Assembly: GCF_026151205.1 (NCBI RefSeq)
Contig: NC_087075.1
Span: 6,528,858-6,592,857, forward strand
DNA length: 64,000 bases
Origin: Bolinopsis microptera
Taxonomy: Eukaryota > Ctenophora > Tentaculata > Lobata > Bolinopsidae
Direction of reading: 5' to 3'
Shown here: one piece after another, positions 39,701-51,700 of the stretch
How the letters are laid out: each line of letters starts with the position of its first letter
Numbering within the stretch: position 1 is the stretch's first letter
The notes under the pieces: generated by a model
What the model was told of the DNA's origin: nothing
Seen by the model: only the letters and a program-made list of their open reading frames with translations
The model's database searches: none
Translations under genes and position numbers: made by a program

Positions 39701-42700
39701 CGCCGAATGACCTTACATGCCTTGACAAGTGACCGAGTGTAAAAAAATAAGGGACACCGAAACACCAGTTGACCAGTAAACTGATCATAGCAATTACATC
39801 GGGCCCTAAATGCACCTATAAGTGAAGCGATGCTGCAACCAAGGCATGCTAGGTTTATTCCATTGAACTAATAAGGTTACAGCCTAAAATATAAATATAA
39901 TAAATAACAATGTACCATAAATCATAATTATAAACACACTTTATTTAACATATTTTATTAATTATACTTTTTATCAATTTATATTTAGACAATATAGTTA
40001 CATTAAGGTAAATTGTTTAACTGTCAGAGGATGTTATATGGTCGTTTAGAACTGTCCAGAGGTACTTAATTAAATGGGTTTTAAACACGGATGGCCTTGA
40101 GATTTCCCTTAATTCATAAGGGAGTTTATTCCAAAGAATGTGTGCTCTGTAAAAGTAATACTTAGATATGCCTGAACATCTGGTCTGGCTTGACGTAAGG
40201 TTTTGTGGAACTTGAGGAGAAATGTCACTAATCATACTGAGATCGTCTAGATGTGATCGCCTTAACCTACTTCCCATGAAACGTCGTAAGTAAGGTGGAA
40301 ATGTCACAACTGACATGTCATAAAAAATATTATGAAAATATAATATATCCTTGTAATCAAACCTTACCGAGAGTGGAAGGATATTTAGTTCCTTACACGC
40401 TATGAAATACCTTTTTTTGTCCCTAAGGCTCAAGTAAATATCATTAAGGATCCACTTGATACCTCTTTTTTGTATCGATTCAAGTTTCTCCACCGAGGTT
40501 TCTGAATGAGGCCGCCAGACAATTGTGCAGTGTTCGAAATGACTTCTAACCTGAGATAGATAGAAGGCCCGACGTTTTTTAGTGTTCTTGGTGAAGTAAC
40601 ATGTTCTTTTTAGAAGGCCTAACCTCTGACTAGCCTTAGAGTATATCATATCACAGTGATGTGACCAATCTAACTTACTATTGATATGTACTCCAAGATC
40701 TTTTTCAATGTCTGTGTATTCGATAGCCGTTTCATTCATTGAGTACACAAAATTAACACTACGATAGGGCCTGTCGTGATATCATGGATCGCTTAGGTTC
40801 CACCAGGATCTGGTAGTCCTCATAATTCTGCGGCCTCTATGTATCGTCATCTCGTACAACTCTTTAAGAATCTTAGGGATTTGGCATGTGAAAATTTGCA
40901 GCCTTCCAGACATTGATTGGGTTAACGAGGTGTCGTACGTCACCTCAAGATCGGGTGACAGGGGGCTGACCAGGCCAGAACCCAATTGATTGGGTCTGAG
41001 GTCACGTGATTATGAGCCTGAGGTCACGTGACTATGACGTCATCAGACCTTGTTCTCCGTTTCCCGCTCATTGGACCAGGTGAGCTTGCATGCTTGTGAA
41101 TGTGGGTGTAAGTACAGCTGTACTGTAGTTTATACCTAATTAACCCCTATAGAAACCGAAAATTTATTTTCTGGCAGAAAGCTAGAAATTTACCAAAATA
41201 TCGACATTGTTATCAATTTATTTTGATGACCATTCCTGACCTAAAATTGCACGAGAAATCGATTAAACTTGGTTTCAGGACTCAACAATGCTTCTTTATG
41301 CCTTAAAATCCATGTTTTATCGATAAAATCAACATTATGATCCCGTTGATTAATTAGTAACAGGTACCTAACAAATACGCAGAAACAACCATCACACCTA
41401 CATTGCATTCCTAACGGGTCGATTTCAAGTGACCAATAATCGTCGTGATGATACGTCATGTGTTCCTGATCATCATCAGCAATCAAGAGACAAGAGCGGC
41501 GGTAGCTTTAAATCAATGGTTTACGTTATTTTTGTGAATTCGACCCCTGTTGAAACAGTTATCTCACTTTGTAACTGCATACCTTAGTTCCCAAAAATTT
41601 GTGTGCCATTATATTGAGCACAATTTATTTGAGCCCGAAAAATTTGGGCAGAAAATTTGAACTCATTTGGGCGACCGAAAATTTGGGCACAAATTCTTCG
41701 AAAAATGAACGATTTTCCACTAAAATTTCAGTTAGATTTTTGCCTTAGTTCATTATTATTCCTTATTATTCCAGTCATTTTGCTTTCAATTTTAAGCATG
41801 TAGGTGGTAGTCTGAGTTGTTTCACATTATGAAATTTACGATCTGCCCAGTAACTACTAAAAAATACAGTGATGACGGCACAGTACAAAATGATAGATAT
41901 ACATACAATAGTGATATTTAGTCTCTCAATCAGATAGTTTAGTCTACTTACACTCAGCATATCTTATCATACCCCTTTCACATACAATTATCATTATGAC
42001 GCCTCACCAGATGGTCGAAAGGTTTGGCCAGTGTCCAGTTCTTTGAGAAAATCCTTCTTCCCCACATAGAATCAGTTCGAGCCTCCATCAACAACCCTGA
42101 GCAGAAAGCGCTACTGAAAACTCAAATTTCAAATATTATTTCACTTGGATATGAAGAAAAAGCCATCTTTCTATAGATTTCAGGGCCACAGGCCAAATGC
42201 CAAAAGTTTGGTTAGCAAAAAATTTAGCAGACGGAAAAGATTTATGCAATTAATTTGGTCTGCAAAAAATTTGGGCGAGAGGCCCGCTCAAATTTTTTGG
42301 CGCCCAAATTTTTGGGAATTAAGGTATGTATCGAGGATAGCTTTACAAATAAGAGTATCAGTAAATAAAATTGCCACAAGTGTTTCTTTCACTCACTTTC
42401 GATAAGACACATTGGAAATTCTTACTTCCATAAGATTCGGAATTTTTTTAAACGCCGAAGTATATCGGAATTTTATAAAATTTAATCACACTTATCAACC
42501 TTTGAACGGTTAATCGAACACAATAATTTCCTTATGGAAGTAAGAATTTCCAATGTGTCTTATCGAAAGTGAGTGAAAGAAACACTTGTGGCAATTTTAT
42601 TTACTGATACTCTTATTTGTAAAGCTATCCTCGATACATATGCAGTTACAAAGTGAGATAACTGTTTCAACAGGGGTCGAATTCACAAAAATAACGTAAA

Positions 42701-45700
42701 CCATTGATTTAAAGCTACCGCCGCTCTTGTCTCTTGATTGCTGATGATGATCAGGAACACATGACGTATCATCACGACGATTATTGGTCACTTGAAATCG
42801 ACCCGTTAGGAATGCAATGTAGGTGTGATGGTTGTTTCTGCGTATTTGTTAGGTACCTGTTACTAATTAATCAACGGGATCATAATGTTGATTTTATCGA
42901 TAAAACATGGATTTTAAGGCATAAAGAAGCATTGTTGAGTCCTGAAACCAAGTTTAATCGATTTCTCGTGCAATTTTAGGTCAGGAATGGTCATCAAAAT
43001 AAATTGATAACAATGTCGATATTTTGGTAAATTTCTAGCTTTCTGCCAGAAAATAAATTTTCGGTTTCTATAGGGGTTAATTAGGTATAAACTACAGTAC
43101 AGCTGTACTTACACCCACATTCGCAAGCATGCAAGCTCACCTGGTCCAATGAGCGGGAAACGGAGAACAAGGTCTGATGACGTCATAGTCACGTGACCTC
43201 AGGCTCATAATCACGTGACCTCAGACCCAATCAATTGGGTTCTGGCCTGGTCAGCCCCCTGTCACCCGATCTTGAGGTGACGTACGACACCTCGTTAACC
43301 CAATCAATGTCTGGAAGGCTGCAAATTTTCACATGCCAAATCCCTAAGATTCTTAAAGAGTTGTACGAGATGACGATACATAGAGGCCGCAGAATTATGA
43401 GGACTACCAGATCCTGGTGGAACCTAAGCGATCCATGATATCACGACAGGCCCTAACACTACGATTCATAGAATATGCTCGGGTAATAGAAAGAACGTGA
43501 CTTTTTGAAGGGTGAAACACCATCTTATTATGATGAGCCCAATTTTGAAGACTGTTAATATCCCGCTGGAGCAGCCAATGGTCATCCTGGGACGTGATTC
43601 TACGCCATATTTTTGTATCATCAGCATACATGGTTATATTTGTTTCCGGTGACAAATCCTCTGTAATGTCATTAAGAAAAAGTATAAATAAATACCAGTT
43701 AGTAATGATTTGAGAGAGCATGAACTATTTTAGCAGTTATTACAACGGATCCTCCCTACCACAACCGCGATCTCATGTGGTCTGCACAAAACTCAACTTA
43801 AGTTAAAATGAGAGTCATTTTGTGGACTAATCTTCAAAAACGTTCTTTGTTAATAAATCTAGTTGTAGGATCAAGTTAACACTTGCACCTGTAACACTTG
43901 CTCCTGTGTAAGGAGACTGTTTATTCCTAGCATACATTAAAAATACAGCTATAAGATTTGCTGAATGAAGTTATACAAGACCTCTAAGTTACCGGGGAGA
44001 TAAAACAAACCAGATAGATTAAAAAACTACCTTAAAATAACGCACAAGCGAATATCTTTCAACAGTTTAGAAAGTAAAACTTAGAACTATGTTACAGTGC
44101 TAATTAAGATGAGACGATGCACTGCTAAATCGCAAGAGTAACGCGTTCTCTGGAAGCTGCTACATTTCTCAGAGTCTTGTGAGGAATGTATGCGGCATTT
44201 CCCGGACTAAGACATCACAAAATTTGTAATTTGCGTTCAAAGCTCTACTCATCTACAAATTTGGAGAGAACAACCAGGAAATTAAAGATTGGTTGGCTAC
44301 AAGCTACATTTTATGTGTATGAAAGGAAAGAAATTCTGAGATCGCGGCGATTGTAAATTAATAACATTGTGAAGCAATAACTGCGTTATCTTTCTGTGAA
44401 TGATGGCAAATGACCCCTAAATATATTACAATTGCAAATTACAAATAATATATTATATTGTAATTATTTTGTGGATAGTTGTTATCAGTAGTCAATGACT
44501 AGACAGGGTTATTGAAAATTACAAAGAATAAAATGGCGTCTGGACTTGGGACCAGCTCATAGTTATATAAATGTAACAAGCTAAAGTAGCTAAAGTAGCT
44601 ATTGTATTAAAACTTAACATTTCACTAGCGTAATCTTTTAGAAAACCCATTTTCCCCCCTCAGTAATTGCGTAATAATATGTGAAGGACCCTTAAACCGT
44701 CGTGGGAAATAGGGCTGAAGTGAAACATAGCTTTTGACTACATAAAGGCTAGCTTATATAACATCTGAACCGAAAGTACGAGTACTTTCTTGACGAAAGT
44801 CAAATACAAGGAAATACTTTCTAGAAACCATAGTATATAGCTTAAGCAGGGTAGTGTTGGTTATGTGCCTAACCTGGTGAGCACAGTGGATATCCTTTCT
44901 GTACGGCTAGTTAAACAAGGAATTGAAACTGTGGGACTCCGTGTAGACCAACCTACCTGTGGCTAAAGCTCTAATATACAAAAACAATACATTTCTCTTC
45001 CCACACCCCCTTTAGTTGTCGGAAATGCTCGTCCTCGTGATTTAAGTAACTCACTTTTTTCGATCTTTGCAAACTCTCATTAAAATGTGAAAAATAATAT
45101 GTTTTTGATTCAAAGTGGGTTTTTAAAAATCGAACAGCTGATAGCAATTCCGCACAATTTTGCAATAAAATGTTGACTACAAGGACATAAAACTGCAAGA
45201 AAAGATTGCCTACGCTTATTAACTTACTCAAAAGTCAATTCCACCACAACTCCGATCAAAAGAACACATAAATTGCATTCTACAATCTACAGGCCTGATA
45301 ACAACAGTTGCAATGTATAGAAGTGAGACATACACTCCACATGAAGTTACCTGCACGTGATTGGCTTACTGGTCACGTGATCCAGAAAACAACATGATAT
45401 ATGAGGATGTCCCCTGTATATGATTTCCCAGAACAGTAACAAATGAAACACAGGTTTGCTATGCGTGGGGGGGACTACGAACCCTCTCCAGCCAGTTTCA
45501 CGCTTGTCGTCTTGATAACATTGTGAGCTGTAAAACAAATCAACTAAGAAATATAATTAACTAAACTTATGGAACTACTGCATTGCAAAGTTACGCTATA
45601 TTGGCCCTATTAAATACCTGTAAATACTCTGTATAGTGTAGATATGGGACCTGGCAGGGACCTAATTGAGAAGAGAAATAGTAACATAGTTATGGATGAT

Positions 45701-48700
45701 ATTCCAAGATAAGATAGAATCCTGAAGATAACGACACGTTTGCTTTCACCTTCAGAGGTTTAGGTACAGTATGAGATACTTCTGGAAATATTGAAATTTG
45801 ACGAGAGATTTCCAAAACTAACGGGGATAAATTATAAGCTTTGTTAAGAGGAGAGGAAAAATTAGCGAGTAAGAACTTAAATCTCTACACGTCCAGAACA
45901 AAGAAGAGATTTGACATGTTATCTACATAATATGGACGAGTGATTTCACATGTTATGTTGACTTCTGACAAAGATAGAATGATATTAAATCGCCAAATAT
46001 GGACAGAAAAGGAGCAAATACAGACTCATCGGTGAGGGGCTAATTGAATGGGACGAGCTGCGTCCCAAAATAAAATCTAACCCCAAAACTCAATATGTAC
46101 CAATTAATCAATGAGGCGCGTGGCAGTACAACGAAGTAGACTGAACTTCAATAAAACAAATGAAGAAGAGTAACTGTGTTTACAATGTCTAGATGAGAGA
46201 GGTTTAAGCTAAACCTGAAGTTTAGAACAATAGGTTAGACTTAGAGGGCGGTTTAATGAGGGGATGTAGAACAATAGTTACTATATAGTTACTATATAGT
46301 TACTATAGAATAGTACACTAACGGTATATTTCCTGGCCACACTGACTTCAAATATTTCATTTGAGTTCCAGTTTACCACATAAGCTACCAGTTTACCACA
46401 TTAAGTTTACCACATAAGCTACCAGTTTACCACATAAGCTACCGCTGAATTGAAAGGAGAATATTTGATTGTTAACAGGAGTCCCATTTACAATAAAATA
46501 TGTTCTTCCTATTTCCTTAATTCAGCGGTAGCTTGTGCTGTGGTAAACCCAGACTCAAACGAATTTAACAACAGGATCCAGTGAAATAGTATAGATGATA
46601 AAAATAAAACTAAACTTAGTTCAAGTGTTTAATCTGATGTGTACGTGATAGCAACACATGCCATCTTACAACAGGAATGTCAAAATGTGTCAAAATGTGT
46701 CAAAATGTGTCAAAATGTGTCAAAATATTTCAAAATGTGTCAAAATGTGTCAAAATGTGTCAAAATGTGTCAAAATATTTCAAAATGTGTCAAAATGTGT
46801 CAAAATGTTTCAAAATGTGTCAAAATGTGTCAAAATGTGTCAAAATGTGTCAAAATGTGTCAAAATATTTCAAAATGTGTCAAAATGTGTCAAAATGTGT
46901 CAAAATGTGTCAAAATATTTCAAAATGTGTCAAAATGTGTCAAAATATTTCAAAATGTGTCAAAATGTGTCAAAATGTGTCAAAATATTTCAAAATGTGT
47001 CAAAATGTTTCAAAATGTGTCAAAATGTGTCAAAATGTGTCAAAATATTTCAAAATGTGTCAAAATGTGTCAAAATGTGTCAAAATGTGTCAAAATGTTA
47101 CCTGTCCAATCTGACTGATCTCCCCGACCACCCTCTCCTTGGTATCTTTAGTAGAGGAAATTGTCAGCATCTCTTTCAGAGCCTGGCTCTTCGTATCCTT
47201 CTGTATACCTAACGGCAATGTTGTGAAGTACGTGCTTTTGTTAAATCATAAATGCGTAAAAAAATATACGCTATTTCTCTTTAAATTTCAAGTTTTTTAG
47301 GTTGCGTTTTCGATAGAATGGTTTGGTAGGCATCATTATTAACGTTATATTAATTATTATTATCAGCTAATAGAATTGACGTACCAATAGTATTGATGTC
47401 CTTCATTGCCTTGCTTTTCACTGCGATTGCCTGGCAGGAAAAATAAATCAAAACTTTAAGAAATCAGGAAAATCACTGAGTGACTGAACAACGCACTTCT
47501 GACAAGCAGTCAGGTGCGAAACAATAATTTTCTCAAAAATCATGCTATCAAATAATTTGGTGCATTTTCAGAGAAAATTACAATCCAACGATCAAGCGAG
47601 TTTATCTGTAATCGGTTCTCCAAATATTAAACATACTTACTGTTTATAAGTACAAAAATGCTACAATTTAAATCTTTTAATTTTACATTTTGGAGGAAAA
47701 AACAAACCAGCAAACTGAAATCTAAAGGTAACCATCATTTTGTGAGAGAAAATGCTGCAATTTCAATTTTAATATTTGAAGTAAAAACAAACCAGCAAAA
47801 TGAAATCTCAAGGTAAAAAATCATTTTGTGAGAAAAAATGCTACAATTTAAATCTTCATATTTAAAGGAAAAACAAACTAAAATCTCAAGGTAAAATATC
47901 ATTTTGTGAGAGAAACAGAATAAAAAGAGCTGACAAAATGCGATTAGTCTCACACTACTTACTAATATTTCGCTTTGATCATCATCCTCGCTCTAGTATC
48001 GTTAATTTAGCATGATAAAAACAACCAGAAACTTACAGACAATTGGACACAACAGATCTACAGAGTTAATAAGAGATTACAAGGAAATATAATCTACCTT
48101 TTCCGCCGCCCCAATGGGCAGGTCAGGAGCTCCAACCTTCTCCTTAATATCAGCTACTTTCTTGAGCTCAGCCATGGCTGCTCCCTTCACATCTTTGGTC
48201 GTCTCTCTGTCTTTGATCTCCTGCATTGCAGCTTCTTTCGCGGACTTGCTTGCAGAGATGCCCTTCAGTTCTGACATGGCGGCAGCTGAAACAATATTAG
48301 TTGTTCCAGGCCCAATAACCACGCTTAATAATATAACGTAAGACTTTGTTACTTTTGTCCGCAAACGTATTCCATGAGTCTGGGGATAAAAAGTACTAAT
48401 TTTAAACAAACATACCTTTGTTACTTTTAGTATCATGTTTGATAACAAGCTCTTTAAGTGCCTCCATTTTAGCCTCCTTTCTCTGTCCTCTCTCGTTGAT
48501 CTCCGAAATAACACTCAGCTGACCTGAGTTGCAGTGGCGTAACGAAGAGCGGGGGGGGGGGGGGGAGGTGCCATCTTAGGGGGGGGGGGGGGGTGGGCCG
48601 GGGGTGCCATCTTAAGGGGGGGGGGGGGGGGTGCCAAATCCTCGTTTGAAAGTGGGACAATTTGGAAAACTTAACTGCAGTATTAGCAAAACTTCGCGTT

Positions 48701-51700
48701 TCGCTGTAGAAACACATTTTTTAGAGACTACTGCGTTATAAGAATTATCAGAGCGTGCGATCTTTCCAGGTTCCTAATTTTGCAACCAAAAGCACCCCTG
48801 CCTCATAGAACCCTTGATTTTAGCAATTCCTATTCTTTCCAAAAATATGTTTTAATATTTGAGTATTATTGGGAGAATGTTGATAACAGTGCTCTAGTGT
48901 TTTCTTGGGTAAATTTCTATTGATCCCGTTTGATGCGACAAGGAAAAGGCTCTTATCATGAAAGGAATTATTCAACGTTTCAATGTCACAACATCGTATT
49001 TATCAATAGAAATTTACCAAAGAAAACATTTCAACTATGCGACTCATAAATAATATTCTAATCCGGATTTTACAGTGCTCTAGTAGTTGCACTAATAGTC
49101 TAATGAACAGAATATTAACTTGTAAGTTCTTGAAACATATGAGTAGCAGCAGGAACCTTTAACAAATATATGTTAATCGTCTTAAGCTGATATTTCATTT
49201 CTCTGGTGATTTATACGCTGTTTCCAAGTTATATTATACCAAATACTGTTCCCATCATTAGATGAAATATGTCGCTTCTTTCAAATTTAAAATTCCCTTT
49301 AATCGTTAAATGTAGTTAACCACAAATTATAGGTTGCAACTTGCAAACCAGTACTGCATTCTGCAACCCATTTAATGATCTTAAATGCTTAATCGCTTCA
49401 GGAAATGGCTGAAGCAGCTCGACTGCAAAAATTGTTTCCTCATAGTCGTAGCGAGAGTTTTAATGCTAGACTGATTATATTTTAGTTCTGGGTAATAACC
49501 AGAAATTTATTTATTTATATCACCAGACATTATATGGTGGGAAATAACGTTATTTATACCCAGAAGTTTATAGCAGAAGTAATTCTACTCAGTATTTGAG
49601 CGTCTGAAAGATAATAATTTTTCACAAAGTATGTTTAGTGTATAGTGTATAGTGTATAGTGTATAGTGTATAGTGTATAGTGTATAGTGTATAGTATAGT
49701 CTATAGTGTATAGTGTATAGTGTATAGTGTATAGTGTATAGTGTATAGTGTATAGTGTATAGTGTATACTACATACTTGAAGTAAAGGTTCTTTTGTACT
49801 TGTATCCAGTTTAACCAAAATTTTACCAATCTTCAAAACTGATTCTCTTGAAGTGGTTTGGAGTGGTTCTTTAACTTATATATATGTGAAATATGAAACT
49901 CAGACAGACCACTAGTAAAGCAGTTACAGTAAACCCCGATTTAGAGTCTGGGGAACCGGGAAACAGCCGCGTTAAATTGGGGTTTTTTGTTGTTCACATT
50001 ATGTATGTTAATCCCCATTGATCGGGAAAAGAAATGGCTGCGGTAAATCGGCCGGGTTTGCGTTAAATGGGGTGTGGTAATTTGGGGTTTTACTGTATTT
50101 TTAATTTTTTCTGTATTTCGGGGGTTTTTGCTGTATTTAGCAATTTTATATATTATAGGGCATTAACTTACCAGAATAGCATTGACTTACCGGAATAGAC
50201 TTTAGGAAGGGGTTCGCATACCTTCCCACTCGAAAATACCTGAGATAAAGACACTGCAGATTGAAGGAGAAAAGGAAGTATTTATAGTGGAACGATTTAG
50301 AATTGGCGGTTGATAACATACCTTACTAAAGGATATTTTTGACCGTAGAATTGATTAAAATTAGTGGTATGATTATGATTGGATTGGTTTTTAAGTGTAT
50401 TGGCTAAATCTATTTTTGGATCTACTCCAAAGTTTTTAAATGGCAACAAGATCTTACCGTTGCGTTGATACTGCCAATTTTGTGTATATCATTGAGAACA
50501 CCCATCCTGGCGTCTTTTACTACCTTCATCTTACTGATATCCTGGAAAGATATTGGCGAACATTAAACAAGGAACATAATATATATATACATTTCATTAC
50601 AGCAAGTTGATGAGGAATTCACCTCCATGACAACACGATAATAATGATAAACTCACCTCATTGACAATACTATTGATAATAGTATTATCGATAATCGATA
50701 GTATTAATAGTATTGATCGATCCTTCTAATTAATATTATTAATCATAAGAATCATAAGAAACTTACATCCATGACGACCTTCTTCTTGTCTTTAGTATCA
50801 ATCCTGTCTCTAATCTCCTGCATTGCCCCAGCTTTAGCATCCCTCATGTGTGATATGGTCGTCAGTTCCCGCTGGACTGTTTCCTTCATCTCCTTGCTAC
50901 GTCCTGGTTAGTAAGATAATTAATATTAGTTCAGAGTGAGGGTTCATATTAAATATTACTTGCTACGTCCTGGTTAGTAAGATTACCAACATTAGGTGAG
51001 GGTTCGTGTAACGCAAGCCCAAAAATATTTAAGATATAGGAATGATGTGAGCTGTGATGAGAGTGGTAGGATACTAAATCAACGAGAAGCGACTTATACG
51101 CCGATACGCGAGGGTCTAATGTAAACATCTAATGGTAAAGATATGTCCTTGATAGTTAGTTTCGTGACCTCTCCTGAAGATGTGATACGTTTGTAACCTA
51201 CCAAGACGCGCGCCGAGTTGGACTCGTCGAAGTCTTGGACTAAACATTCATTCACCAAAGATAATCATACCTCAACTCCTTCCTGAACAGTTAAAAATCT
51301 AAAAGCATTTTGTGGCGATAGAAACTCCTGCAACTGCAGTTCCGGGTTACTGGTATACAGAGCAGACATCTAATCATATAAAACTTATCTACCTCACCAG
51401 TAAATTGAAAACCTTCTAATATGAATATCAAAGTTCATGTTGAAAATCAGGTAATTACTAGTCGAAATTTCGTTTTCCATTCAAAATTCAGTGTGTGTGT
51501 CATAATCTACATATTAATTTCAAATAGTTGTTTCGGCCACCGCGGTAACATATTTAACTATGTCATCTTGAAATAACTTAATAACTGATAACATAATCAC
51601 TCATATGATTATACAGTATAAGCAGTCTCGACATCTTCTACAACCGGATGCTACGTGGGCGTGTATGATTGTGCAGCTTATCTCCTCGGGTCCTGTTTCC

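Larger units (their letters stand above)
40765..43455. mobile_element. MULE-like foldback element with inverted arms of about 925 bp
   Basis: Ends TAGGGCCTGTCGTGATATCA and its reverse complement, flanked by ACACTACGA at 40756-40764 and 43456-43464 (9 bp; up to 11 bp if the end T/A pairs are counted as target). The arms 40765-41581 plus 42327-42434 and 42531-43455 are almost identical (one mismatch in the 120 bp I compared base by base near 41035-41155); the central loop is about 95 bp. The same 81- and 67-codon open frames appear in both arms in opposite orientation. Long TIRs with 9-11-bp duplications fit Mutator-like elements; no transposase seen. Confidence 0.8.

Noticed and set aside
41241-41486. 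81-codon frame duplicated at 42734-42979
   Set aside because: Identical because it lies in the inverted arms; no recognised domain, so not called as a gene.
46639-47212. Three long overlapping plus-strand frames (KCVKMCQNVS repeats)
   Set aside because: They are translations of a 10-bp satellite; the real coding sequence here is the minus-strand exon 12.
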